DNA of 40,686 nt from [Clostridium] symbiosum (GCA_021769625.1 JAETSN010000037.1:1-40686), one strand, 5' to 3'; positions 33,239-40,686 are shown, numbered from the stretch's first letter. Notes: a model not told the origin generated them from the sequence alone. Numbers and translations: made by a program.

Positions 33239-34191
33239 AACAGATTTATCTGCTCTATGGCGAGGAGGCGTATCTGATCAGGCAGTACAGGGACAAGCTC
33301 AAATGTGCGCTGCTCGGGGAAGGCAGCGATATGAACGTGAACCGCTTTGAGGGGAAAGGAGTTTCGGTGCCGCAGATCATCGATATGGCGGAAACACTGC
33401 CTTTTTTTTCCGACAGGCGTGTCATAATCCTTGAAAATACGGAACTTTTCAGATCCGGAGGGGAAAAACTCTCGGAATATTTGAAAAAGCCTGCGGAGAG
33501 CAGCAGTTTTATCTTTGCGGAGAGAGAGGTGGACAAGCGGAGCGGCCTCTATAAAACCGTAAAGAAACTGGGCTATGCGGCAGAGTTCGGCAGACAGGAC
33601 GCGAAGACGCTGCAAAAATGGGTGTGCGGCATCCTGAAAAAGGAAAAAAAGCAGATATCGCAGGAAACCCTGCAGCTTTTTCTGGAGGGAGCCGGGGACG
33701 ATATGGAAAATATCCGGAAGGAACTGGAAAAACTCGTCTGTTATACTTTGGACAGGGATGTCATCACATCGGAAGATGTGGAGGAAATCTGTGTCCCCCA
33801 GATACAGAATCATATTTTCGATATGATAACCGCCATTGCGGACGGAAAAAGCGAGCAGGCGCTGAAGCTGTACTACGATCTTCTTTCGCTGCGGGAGCCG
33901 CCCATGCGGATCCTGTCCCTGATCAGCAGGCAGTTCAATCTGCTTTTACAGGTAAAAGAGCTTGCGCAGAAGGGATATCCGCAGGCGGTGATCGGGGAAA
34001 AAGTGGGGCTGCACGGTTTTATCGCCGGAAAATATATGAAACAGGCGGCGGGCTTTAAGATTCTGTTTTTGAAACAGGCGCTGGAGGACTGTGCCCGGAC
34101 GGAGTATGAATTCAAATCAGGAAAACTGGGCGAGCGGCTCAGCGTGGAACTTCTTATTGTGAAATATAGCAGCAGGGAAAAGATGCTGTAA
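33199..34191 (+). CDS. holA: DNA polymerase III delta subunit
   Basis: The clamp-loader subunit that opens the sliding clamp. The 330 residues match the family: IYLLYGEEAYLIRQYRDKL at the start (a degenerate ATP-loop region), then FFSDRRVIILENTELF, FAEREVDKRSGLYK and the C-terminal REPPMRILSLISRQFNLLLQVKELAQ helical bundle. The start follows AGGAAAGGA with 9-nt spacing. Holding a position after comEC is the classical firmicute arrangement, here interrupted by the HicB-like gene. Confidence 0.93.
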   Translation: MQRIAEDIKTGQLKQIYLLYGEEAYLIRQYRDKLKCALLGEGSDMNVNRFEGKGVSVPQIIDMAETLPFFSDRRVIILENTELFRSGGEKLSEYLKKPAESSSFIFAEREVDKRSGLYKTVKKLGYAAEFGRQDAKTLQKWVCGILKKEKKQISQETLQLFLEGAGDDMENIRKELEKLVCYTLDRDVITSEDVEEICVPQIQNHIFDMITAIADGKSEQALKLYYDLLSLREPPMRILSLISRQFNLLLQVKELAQKGYPQAVIGEKVGLHGFIAGKYMKQAAGFKILFLKQALEDCARTEYEFKSGKLGERLSVELLIVKYSSREKML

Positions 34192-34308
34192 ATGAACAGG
34201 AGAAATGCTGTTTCTGAAAAAACTTTCCGGATGGCCAAGACATCTGGCAGTGCAGTTATGATAGAATGGTTAGAAAAATCATCATTATATTCTGCAGGAG
34301 GGAAAAGC

Positions 34309-35154
34309 ATGGAAGAACATAGGATAACAGGTCGGAGTCTGGCGGAATTTGGGCAGTATCTGGAAGAGGAAGAATATGAGAAGGCAACAGTGGAAAAATA
34401 TCTGCGGGAGATCAGGCATTTTTACAGATGGCTGGGCGACCGGGCGGTGGATAAAAGGATCGCTGCGGAATTCAAGGGAAGCCTGCAGGAAAGGGGGTAT
34501 GCGCCCTCCACAGTAAATGGGAAGCTTTCCGCATTAAATGCTTTTTTTTGCTTTGCCGGATGGGAGGAATGCAGGGTAAAGTTCCTGCGTATCCAGAGAC
34601 AGATATTCCGGGATCAGAAGAGGGAACTGAGCAGGGAGGAGTACAGGAGGCTTTTAAAGGCGGCAAGGGACAGGAAAAATAACAGGCTGGCGCTTCTTAT
34701 GGAGACGGTCTGCGGTACAGGGATCCGGATCAGCGAAACAGAGTATATCACAGTGGAAGCACTGAAAAGAGGGCGGGCGGAAATCAGGCTGAAAGGAAAA
34801 GTGCGTGTCATCTTCCTGCCGGGAAAACTTTGTTGCAGGCTGTTAAGCTACGCCGAAAAGCAGGGGATCGACTCAGGCGAGATATTCCGGACCAGAAATG
34901 GCGGGAGACTTTCGAGAAAGCAGGTATGGCGGGAGATGAAGGAGCTTAGCCGGTATGCGGGAGTGGAAGAGGCCAGAGTGTTTCCGCATAATCTCCGCCA
35001 TCTGTTTGCAGAGGCATATTACAGGGTAAGCAGGGACATTGTGAAACTTGCAGATATGCTGGGGCATAGTTCGGTGGAGACGACGAGGATTTATTTGAGG
35101 ACGAGCGGGAAAGAACATATGCGCTATCTGGAAAGCACCGGGCTGTTGATATAG
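34309..35154 (+). CDS. Tyrosine recombinase (XerC/D-like), candidate invertase
   Basis: I start at ATG 34309 (281 residues), with AGGAGG 6 nt upstream; the frame extends to 34192 directly behind holA. A SAM-like core-binding domain (about 1-90) precedes the catalytic domain. The set is complete: Arg140 (GTGIRISE), a Lys near 163-165, His227 and Arg230 (HNLRHLF), His253 (LGHSSVETT) and the nucleophile Tyr262. Small recombinases of this type act as Xer proteins or as inverters of promoter segments. The inverted repeat pair at 35222-35499 begins only 67 bp behind its stop codon, so it is the prime candidate enzyme for that switch. Confidence 0.9.
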   Translation: MEEHRITGRSLAEFGQYLEEEEYEKATVEKYLREIRHFYRWLGDRAVDKRIAAEFKGSLQERGYAPSTVNGKLSALNAFFCFAGWEECRVKFLRIQRQIFRDQKRELSREEYRRLLKAARDRKNNRLALLMETVCGTGIRISETEYITVEALKRGRAEIRLKGKVRVIFLPGKLCCRLLSYAEKQGIDSGEIFRTRNGGRLSRKQVWREMKELSRYAGVEEARVFPHNLRHLFAEAYYRVSRDIVKLADMLGHSSVETTRIYLRTSGKEHMRYLESTGLLI

Positions 35155-35170
35155 AGAGAATAAATAGTAA

Positions 35171-35194
35171 AACGCAGGAAAATGAGCCTGCGTT
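35171..35194. terminator. Hairpin between recombinase and inverted repeat
   Basis: AACGCAGG (35171-35178) and CCTGCGTT (35187-35194) form a perfect 8-bp stem with an 8-nt loop. A short T run follows on the minus strand (CGTTTTACTATTT) and a weaker one on the plus strand. It could end recombinase transcription and also stop the leftward transcript from the switch promoter. Confidence 0.55.
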
Positions 35195-35221
35195 AAATTT
35201 GTGTGAATGCGTGAGGACAGG

Positions 35222-35248
35222 ACGGAATTCATATTCTGTCTACAAAAG
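35222..35248 (+). repeat. Left inverted repeat of the switch (IRL)
   Basis: 27 bp, perfect reverse complement of 35473-35499. It contains GAATTC and ATATTCTGTCTAC, and lies 67 bp after the recombinase stop. Confidence 0.9.
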
Positions 35249-35275
35249 GAATCCCGCAACAACATAATTTCTGCT

Positions 35276-35305
35276 ATTATAGCACACCTGACAACTTATT
35301 GGCAA
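35276..35305 (-). promoter_or_regulatory. Invertible promoter, leftward in this orientation
   Basis: On the minus strand TTGCCA (35305-35300), an 18-bp spacer and TATAAT (35281-35276) with a TG one base before it (TGCTATAAT) form an extended -10 promoter, the strongest in this region. Transcription would begin near 35269 and cross IRL toward the recombinase end. After inversion it would cross the other repeat and enter the operon at 35540. Confidence 0.75.
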
Positions 35306-35351
35306 TAATATTTCTGCATCAGTGAATGTATCAGGGCATAGGAGACAAAGC

Positions 35352-35383
35352 CGAAGAGTTTTTTCTTCGACTTTTATTTTTTG
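35352..35383 (+). terminator. Rightward terminator 1 inside the invertible segment
   Basis: CGAAGA (35352-35357) pairs with TCTTCG (35364-35369), followed by ACTTTTATTTTTTG. It acts on the plus strand only, so it blocks read-through from holA/recombinase into the operon in the present orientation. Confidence 0.65.
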
Positions 35384-35422
35384 TATCCGGAAATCGGCTA
35401 TGGATAGGCTACTAAAGACAGG

Positions 35423-35457
35423 GGCATTTTGTTTTTGAAAGAAATGCCGCTTTTTTT
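35423..35457 (+). terminator. Rightward terminator 2 inside the invertible segment
   Basis: GGCATTT (35423-35429) pairs with AAATGCC (35442-35448), then GC and seven T. This is a strong plus-strand terminator 83 bp before the first gene of the operon. On the minus strand there is no T tail. Confidence 0.75.
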
Positions 35458-35472
35458 GTGGCTTTATTTTGT

Positions 35473-35499
35473 CTTTTGTAGACAGAATATGAATTCCGT
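35473..35499 (-). repeat. Right inverted repeat of the switch (IRR)
   Basis: 27 bp, perfect reverse complement of 35222-35248, ending 41 bp before ATG 35540. Confidence 0.9.
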
Positions 35500-35539
35500 A
35501 CACAAAAGCACAGCGGGAAAGAAAGGAAAGGAAACCGGT

Positions 35540-35944
35540 ATGGAAGAGTTGGAAAAACGTATTGCACCGGAACGGATCGTTTTCGGGAAGAGTTTTATGA
35601 CAGCTATGGCGCCGCAGGGAGAACAGTACCGGATCTTTTATAAGGACGTTGTCTGGGCATACATCGGTGTGCCTGATGATGAAACTGGGAGCTGCATAAA
35701 GCCCGATATTGCGGATATCACGGATGGAACGGAAGGGGAATTTGTAGTTTGGGATAAAAAACGCTGCAGATGGATATTCCGGACAGACCAAAGCGGTGAG
35801 ACAGCGGGCAGCCTTTTGGAGAAACTCTGCATGAATGCGCCGTATATCGTAGCGGGGGGACAGGACTGGTTTGATATCTCCGACAAAGCGGAGTTTGACA
35901 TGATCCGGGAGATGGTAAAGGTCAAAAGGGCCTGTTGCAGATAA
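35540..35944 (+). CDS. Unknown 134-residue protein, first gene behind the switch
   Basis: Start at ATG 35540, behind AAGGAAAGGA; the frame is open back to 35429 across IRR, but that part is not protein-like. The product is soluble, with regular hydrophobic strands: RIVFGKSFMTAMAPQGEQYRIF, DVVWAYIGVPD, FVVWDKKRCRWIFRTD, LCMNAPYIVAGGQDWFDI, and a CC near the end. No motif is recognised. It stands 25 bp before the diguanylate cyclase gene, so the two are likely expressed together. Confidence 0.65.
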   Translation: MEELEKRIAPERIVFGKSFMTAMAPQGEQYRIFYKDVVWAYIGVPDDETGSCIKPDIADITDGTEGEFVVWDKKRCRWIFRTDQSGETAGSLLEKLCMNAPYIVAGGQDWFDISDKAEFDMIREMVKVKRACCR

Positions 35945-35969
35945 ATCTTTTGGGAGGGGGAGACAAATT

Positions 35970-36935
35970 GTGAACTGGAAAGAGATAAAGAAGCAGACAA
36001 GGGCGGCAAATCTGGACAGTCTTACGGGGGCCCTGAAAAAAAATGTCGCGGAAGAAAGGATTGCTTCGATTGTAAACAGAGAACATGCAGGGACAATTTT
36101 TCTGTGTGATGTGAACAGACTTCGGAAGATCAATAATCAGTATGGACATCTGGCAGGCGACGAATGCCTGAAGCAGGTGGCGCAGATATTGGATTATATG
36201 ACGCATCAGGATGATATTCTCGGTCGGTACGGAGGGGATGAATTCCTTATTTTTATGCCATCCTGCAGGAGAGAGGAGCAGGCACTGGAGATTTGCAGAC
36301 GCATTGAGAAACGTTTCCGCGACAGTGCGGGAAGAGAGACAGGCATGATCAGTCCCACAGTGACGGTGACATACGCCTTGTGTCGGCCGGAAGATACTTA
36401 TAAAAGCCTGCTTGGACGAATCTGGGAGGAGGCGGAAAAACAGGGAACCGGACAGTATACATCTCCGGGACGGGAGGAAGACAGAAGAAATCATTACATA
36501 AAAGATGTCAAAAGAGTCCGCAGGGAGCTGATTGAACAGATAAAGAAACCGGGGGCTTTCTGTCAGAACTATGAGACTTTTAAGGGAATCTATCGTTTTC
36601 TGGAGCGCGGGCTGATCAGGAGCGGCCAGGAAGCATGTGTGATCCTGCTCACCGTAGTGGATGAACAGGGAGGAAGTCTTCTGCCCTATGAGAAGGATGC
36701 GCTGATGGAGCGGCTGGGGGAATATATCGGGGCGGCGCTCCGCATTGGAGATGTATATACACGATATTCCAGCAGCCAGTATCTGGTTTTAGTCATTGAC
36801 ACGACAGAGGGGCAGGCGGGTATGATCGCTGAGCGCATCAAGGAACGGTTTCTCGAGGAAGGCAGGGGAAAGGATATTTTGATCCATCACTGCTATGAAC
36901 TTCAGCCCGCGCGGTTCGGGGAAGAGCAGGAGTGA
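35970..36935 (+). CDS. Diguanylate cyclase (GGDEF) with a C-terminal partner module
   Basis: Start at GTG 35970 (321 residues), 7 nt after GGGAGGGGGAG. Residues about 12-160 are an intact GGDEF domain: LDSLTGALKK, Asp47 in FLCDVN, NNQYGHLAGDE and RYGGDEF (GGDEF 88-92). It should make c-di-GMP. The RxxD product-inhibition site is not conserved (HQDD at 79-82). Residues about 185-320 form a second module containing GDVYTRYSSSQYLVLVID, which recurs at the end of the next gene's product. There are no membrane helices, so it is cytosolic. Confidence 0.85.
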   Translation: MNWKEIKKQTRAANLDSLTGALKKNVAEERIASIVNREHAGTIFLCDVNRLRKINNQYGHLAGDECLKQVAQILDYMTHQDDILGRYGGDEFLIFMPSCRREEQALEICRRIEKRFRDSAGRETGMISPTVTVTYALCRPEDTYKSLLGRIWEEAEKQGTGQYTSPGREEDRRNHYIKDVKRVRRELIEQIKKPGAFCQNYETFKGIYRFLERGLIRSGQEACVILLTVVDEQGGSLLPYEKDALMERLGEYIGAALRIGDVYTRYSSSQYLVLVIDTTEGQAGMIAERIKERFLEEGRGKDILIHHCYELQPARFGEEQE

Positions 36936-36969
36936 CGGAGCGGTGGATATAAGAAGGGGGAGACAGGAT

Positions 36970-38157
36970 GTGGCAGGAAAAGAGTTATCGGTGAGGATGT
37001 TCGGCGGGTTTTCCGCCAAATATGCAGGCGAAATACTTTCTTTTGGGAGACAGAGGGATTCTAAATTCAGACAGCTTTTCCAGATCCTGATGACCAGGCC
37101 GGGGCAGGATTTCAGTAAGATTGCCGTTGCGGAGAGCCTGTACGGATGGGATGAAGTGGAGGATTCCAATGCCAGCCTCAATAATACTATTTTCCGCCTC
37201 CGAAAATATCTGGAGACGTCGCCGCTGCCGCCGGGAGAATATATCTTCTGTGAGGCAGGCGTACTGCGCTTTGGCGGAAATATAGAGGCAAAGTCCGATG
37301 TCTGGGAATTCGGGAAACTGGCAGATGGATTTAACAGGGAGCAGAGCAGACGGGAAAAGCTTGCGTTGTGTGAAAAAGCATGTGAACTGTATCGGGGAGA
37401 ATTTCTCCCGCAGTTGTCCAACGAACAATGGGTTATAGAGCAAAGCAGACACTATCAGAAAATGTATGCTGAGATGCTGCGATATCTGCTTAGCGGCCTT
37501 AAGGAAAACGGCGATTACGAGAAGGTGGAAAAATATGCAAAAACAGCGGCGGAGATCTATCCGTATGAGGGATGGGAAAACTGGCGGATCGACAGTCTGG
37601 TCGCACTGGGACGGCATAAGGAGGCGGAAGAAATCTACCAGAAAACGGCGAAGGGTGCACAGAAAAGCGACGGATTGCTGTCAAAGAAGCAGCAGGAACA
37701 GCTCCGCAAGATTGGGGACAGGGTGTTCCGCTCTCAGGGAACGGAGGAAGATATCGAAAAATATCTGATGGAAAATAAGCCGGATGCAGGGGCATACGCC
37801 TGTACCCTTTTAGGGTTTTCCGACTGTTTCCGTATGCTGAAACGTGTCGCAAAACGCGGAAAGGTCTATTTCAGCCTGATCCTGTGCACGATTCTGGATT
37901 CCGGGGGACGTCCTGCGGCGGACACGGAATACTGTGAAAAGCAGGGGGAGAAACTGCGGGCAGCTTTTCGGACGCATCTGCGGCGGGGAGACATTTATAC
38001 AAGATACAGCGAAAACCAGTACCTTCTCCTGTGCATAGGGGTCGGGAAGGAAGACAGCTTTGAGATAGGGGCGCGCATTGGCGCAGACTTCCGGAAAAGA
38101 TGCGGCGGGCGCGGCAAGGTCAGCTGCAGGCTTCTCGATGACGGCGAATTATTCTGA
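36970..38157 (+). CDS. BTAD/SARP-type transcription regulator
   Basis: Start at GTG 36970 (395 residues), 7 nt after GGGGGAG; the frame extends upstream inside the previous gene. Residues about 5-100 are an OmpR-like winged helix (VRMFGGFSAKYAG, FRQLFQILMTRPGQDFSKIAVAESLYG, NASLNNTIFRLRKYLE). Residues about 110-255 are the BTAD helical repeat domain (YRGEFLPQLSNEQWVIEQSRHYQKMYAEMLRYLL). Residues about 275-395 form a module with GDIYTRYSENQYLLLCIG, clearly related to the end of the cyclase. Such regulators bind DNA; the paired modules suggest the two proteins sense the same signal or bind each other. The adhesin gene follows. Confidence 0.83.
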   Translation: MAGKELSVRMFGGFSAKYAGEILSFGRQRDSKFRQLFQILMTRPGQDFSKIAVAESLYGWDEVEDSNASLNNTIFRLRKYLETSPLPPGEYIFCEAGVLRFGGNIEAKSDVWEFGKLADGFNREQSRREKLALCEKACELYRGEFLPQLSNEQWVIEQSRHYQKMYAEMLRYLLSGLKENGDYEKVEKYAKTAAEIYPYEGWENWRIDSLVALGRHKEAEEIYQKTAKGAQKSDGLLSKKQQEQLRKIGDRVFRSQGTEEDIEKYLMENKPDAGAYACTLLGFSDCFRMLKRVAKRGKVYFSLILCTILDSGGRPAADTEYCEKQGEKLRAAFRTHLRRGDIYTRYSENQYLLLCIGVGKEDSFEIGARIGADFRKRCGGRGKVSCRLLDDGELF

Positions 38158-38263
38158 GAAGCCGGCGCTGATGCGCCTGTTGCCGTGAGGCAGAATATTT
38201 TGGATTTATCAATAAAAAATACACGAAAACCGGAGAACGAAAGAGTTTGCGAAAGAGCCCTTT

Positions 38264-38272
38264 TGCTATACT
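38264..38272 (+). promoter_or_regulatory. Extended -10 promoter of the adhesin gene
   Basis: TGCTATACT is a good extended -10 box. A clear -35 at 17 bp is missing (TTTGCG lies 15 bp upstream), so a regulator may be needed. The leader of about 60 nt ends with AAGGAAGGAG before ATG 38339. Confidence 0.45.
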
Positions 38273-38338
38273 GTATTCAAGTAATTTTCCAATATAGGTT
38301 AAAGGGTTATTGTTTCAAAGGGAAGAAAGGAAGGAGTC

Positions 38339-40686
38339 ATGAAAAAGAAAAAGGCTATGAAGGCGATCGCGGCGGCGGGTGTTGCGCTTGGAGGTGCAAG
38401 TTACTTCCAGGATGCGAATGTTGTGTATGCCGCAGAAGGAGAGCAAAGTTCCTCTAATGAAGTTATTGTCGAGTCGAATGAATCGAAAGAATCGGAAGTA
38501 ACGGAAACAAAGGCTGAGGAAAAGTCGGAAGAGAAACCGGCGGAAACGAAAGCTGCGGAATCGACGAGTGATGAGGAAGCACCGGCGGATGATATTTCGG
38601 ACACACCGGCACCGGCGGGTGACAGTGCGGCTGCATCAGCGGATAATGAGGAAGCATCGACGGATGATGAGGAAGCACCAGCAGATGATGTGGTAACACC
38701 GGCGGATGATGGGGAAGCACCGGCAGATGATGTGATAACATCGGCGGGTGATGAGGAAGCACCGCCGGCAAACGATGCACTGCCAGCAGAAGGGGCAGAA
38801 GGTGGCTCGGATGCAGCAGACGGTTCAGAGGGGTCGCAGGAGGATTCTACATCCGAAGGTCCCTGGAGTGAAGCTTTATCAACATCCGAAGTCAATTCTA
38901 CGGATTTTTCTGAAAGCTATAGCGATGTAAAAAGTACAAGCGAGGTGAATTCTGCATCTCTGTCTACGGAAACCAGTAATTATACATCTACAAGCGAATC
39001 AACGAGCACAGTGGAATCCACGAGCCAGTCAAAGGCTGAATCGGAACTTACTTCGCTCAGCGCTGCTACCAGCGAAGCTACCAGTACATATGGAAGCGCG
39101 TCCACATCATTGGACAGCGCTTATACTTCTGCGGAACAGAGTACGGCGTCTGAGGTAGAGAGCGTTAGGAATTCTGCGCTTGCTGATGAGGATGGGATTA
39201 TTACTGACAAAGCTGAAGAAGGTATTAATAGTGAAGCAAAAAAACTGGCTCAGGCGATTATCAAGTATGACCTTGCTTCAAAGGGAGCAACCCTTAACGA
39301 GGACGGGATGACTTGGGATGATAGCCTTAAAGTATTCCGCGTTTCTTATACGGATGCACAGGGAGTGGTACAGCAAAAACTGTATCAGTATGAAAACGAT
39401 GGGCAAAATGTAACAGTAAAGGAAGCGAAAGTCGAATATAAACAGGATGGGAACGGAACGACTACGACAACTAATCCTGGTAAGCCGCCTACAACAAGTA
39501 CAAGTGAGAACAATACAACAGCGCCTGAAATAAAATATGAGATAAGAGAAGATGGAACAGTTTATATAGAGGTAGATGGAACTGAGTATCAGAATCCGGA
39601 TAGACAGAGAAATGCAGATGGGACATATTCATATATTTTGAATAGTGGCAATGGAACGAAGACGCTTTTAAATTTGGATGAGAATGGAAAGGTAACATCA
39701 TATACAACCTATTATGAAAATCAAGGCCTTTACAATGGAGATGGAGGATCTACAGATGTAGCGGATAGAGGAGGGTATAATGCAGCAGGTGGGTCCCGAT
39801 GGAATACAGAAGATGATGGTTATCAATATATTGTTGTAGCAGATGAAGCGGGGAATTGGTATAAACTTACGCATAAGGATGAGAATGGAACGGAACGTCA
39901 GGTTACTATAAGTTGGGAAAAAGTTAAAGTGGGAGGAACTCTTTTTAAACCCATTTATGAAACAAGATATTACATCGGGCATCAAAAAATGAATGGTGGG
40001 AAGGGAGACATCGATTACTTTGAAGAGGGCAGCTATATCGCCAGAGATGCTAACGGTGAGTATCATGTATATAGTGCTGACGGGCAGAAGCTGTATGATT
40101 TGAACATAAGTAAAGATACAAGTTATTGGAATAAAGCAGAAGTCACAACTTATAGCTATAAGGAAGAAGTAAGTACAGGAAAAGAGGTAATAGGTTACGA
40201 TAAGGTTATCGCAGGTCAGAGTACCGTAGAAAGTATGAGTACTTCAGCATCGGCTGCATCGGAAAGTGAGTCAGAGAAGAAGTCAGAGATCGATAGCACA
40301 AGCAAGAGCAATTCGATAGCAGATAGTACGAGTGCATCGGCTGAGCAGAGTAATATTTCTTCTCAGAGCACTTCGCAGTCTACATCTATGGAAAAAGCAA
40401 ATAGTACTAGTGCGAGCACTTCAACTTCGGCAAGTACTTCTTACTCGGAAGCACAGAGTACGAGCGCATCAACGAGTGCTAGTCAGAGTACGAGCGCATC
40501 AACAAGTGCAAGTGCAAGTACGAGTGCATCGACCAGTGCCAGCACAAGCGCATCGACAAGTGCCAGCACAAGCGCATCAACGAGCGCGAGCACCAGTGCA
40601 TCGACCAGTGCCAGCACCAGCGCATCGACGAGTGCAAGTACCAGCGCATCGACCAGTGCCAGCACAAGTGCATCAACAAGTGCAAG
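38339..40686 (+). CDS. Serine-rich repeat adhesin, 5' part
   Basis: The frame from ATG 38339 (AAGGAAGGAG upstream) stays open for 782 codons to the window end. Order: basic signal peptide (about 1-31, ending VVYAAEG), acidic Pro/Ala/Asp repeats (about 65-150, PADD units), serine-rich region 1 (about 170-285), a less repetitive, A/T-richer, probably folded middle region (about 285-625, with Tyr- and Gly-rich blocks), and serine-rich region 2 from about 625, built of SASTSAST-like 8-residue repeats. This is the layout of Fap1/GspB/SRRP adhesins, which are heavily glycosylated and exported by an accessory Sec system. The wall anchor lies outside the window. Confidence 0.85.
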   Translation, partial: MKKKKAMKAIAAAGVALGGASYFQDANVVYAAEGEQSSSNEVIVESNESKESEVTETKAEEKSEEKPAETKAAESTSDEEAPADDISDTPAPAGDSAAASADNEEASTDDEEAPADDVVTPADDGEAPADDVITSAGDEEAPPANDALPAEGAEGGSDAADGSEGSQEDSTSEGPWSEALSTSEVNSTDFSESYSDVKSTSEVNSASLSTETSNYTSTSESTSTVESTSQSKAESELTSLSAATSEATSTYGSASTSLDSAYTSAEQSTASEVESVRNSALADEDGIITDKAEEGINSEAKKLAQAIIKYDLASKGATLNEDGMTWDDSLKVFRVSYTDAQGVVQQKLYQYENDGQNVTVKEAKVEYKQDGNGTTTTTNPGKPPTTSTSENNTTAPEIKYEIREDGTVYIEVDGTEYQNPDRQRNADGTYSYILNSGNGTKTLLNLDENGKVTSYTTYYENQGLYNGDGGSTDVADRGGYNAAGGSRWNTEDDGYQYIVVADEAGNWYKLTHKDENGTERQVTISWEKVKVGGTLFKPIYETRYYIGHQKMNGGKGDIDYFEEGSYIARDANGEYHVYSADGQKLYDLNISKDTSYWNKAEVTTYSYKEEVSTGKEVIGYDKVIAGQSTVESMSTSASAASESESEKKSEIDSTSKSNSIADSTSASAEQSNISSQSTSQSTSMEKANSTSASTSTSASTSYSEAQSTSASTSASQSTSASTSASASTSASTSASTSASTSASTSASTSASTSASTSASTSASTSASTSASTSASTSASTSA
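40443..40686 (+). repeat. 24-bp tandem repeats coding SASTSAST
   Basis: Imperfect 12/24-bp units of the type AGTGCCAGCACAAGCGCATC run to the window edge and encode the serine-rich region 2 of the adhesin. Third bases vary, so the protein repeat is conserved better than the DNA. The repeat number may vary between strains. Confidence 0.85.

Larger units (their letters stand above)
35222..35499. other. Candidate invertible promoter segment (inverton)
   Basis: A 27-bp perfect inverted repeat (IRL 35222-35248, beginning ACGGAATTCATATTC; IRR 35473-35499) bounds 224 bp. The repeat ends exactly: the next bases inward and outward do not pair. Inside are a strong leftward promoter close to IRL and two rightward terminators. 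A tyrosine recombinase gene lies directly to the left and a regulatory operon starts 41 bp to the right. Every part of a site-specific promoter switch is present. The state shown would be OFF for the operon. No inverted reads can be seen from one sequence, so switching itself is inferred. Confidence 0.82.

Noticed and set aside
35429-35539. N-terminal extension of the first gene behind the switch across IRR
   Set aside because: No ribosome site; the sequence covers the terminator and the inverted repeat. ATG 35540 has a good site.
40479-40685. Long minus-strand open frames with repeated LALVDALV or WHWSM
   Set aside because: They are antisense shadows of the adhesin repeats, without ribosome sites or a non-repeated part.
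40443-40686. CRISPR-like periodicity at the right edge
   Set aside because: The repeats are in frame, about 24 bp with no unique spacers, and encode SASTSAST in the open adhesin frame.

Overview
The window looks like a chromosomal segment of an anaerobic gut Clostridia, most likely Lachnospiraceae. This is judged from the protein families (bactofilin next to a degenerate M23 protein, SLBB/HhH ComEA-like protein, HolA after ComEC, BTAD regulators, PdxS/PdxT with a divergent MocR regulator), strong GGAGG-type ribosome sites and a moderately G+C-rich composition. No rRNA, tRNA, CRISPR array or intact insertion sequence was seen.

Layout. 1-2583: 3' end of an Rpn-type nuclease gene with its terminator, an AEC transporter and a fructosamine-kinase-like gene. 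2650-6943: a compact five-gene run with its own promoter: an orphan HATPase protein, an SH3 protein, a STAS antagonist, a MATE transporter fused to an RsbW-like ATPase domain, and a GNAT/HD-GYP chimera. It reads like a membrane-coupled partner-switching module. 6957-10243: pdxST and a divergent pdxR-like regulator (vitamin B6 synthesis). 10349-14035: cell-envelope genes (degenerate M23 protein, bactofilin, a membrane protein, a DacF-type carboxypeptidase). 14221-21637: arginine biosynthesis, with argG leftward and a rightward run of DUF4026 gene, small gene, argC, GNAT, argB, argD. Both sides carry promoters with matching ARG-box-like sites. 21873-26004: a solute-binding-type protein, an internally duplicated surface protein, half of an MreB, and a small DMT transporter whose 3' end is also present upstream as a duplicated remnant. 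26114-34191: ComEA-like protein, OmpR-type two-component pair, GerMN lipoprotein, ComEC, a HicB-like gene and holA. 34309-40686: a tyrosine recombinase, a 27-bp perfect inverted repeat pair enclosing 224 bp, an operon of unknown gene + diguanylate cyclase + BTAD regulator, and the start of a large serine-rich repeat adhesin that runs off the window.

Two things stand out. First, 35222-35499 has the full architecture of an invertible promoter switch. A tyrosine recombinase lies next to it. Inside, a strong extended -10 promoter points away from the downstream operon and two Rho-independent terminators point toward it. As written, the operon would be OFF; inversion would switch it ON. The switch would set a c-di-GMP enzyme and a transcription regulator upstream of an adhesin. 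Second, four copies of a previously unrecognised (to me) intergenic element of about 135-155 bp occur between 8.5 and 20.3 kb. They have a conserved core, while the long near-perfect stem arms differ from copy to copy yet stay complementary, which suggests a structured RNA or a fold-back mobile element.

All functions are assigned by reading the sequences against remembered family features. No database search was run.
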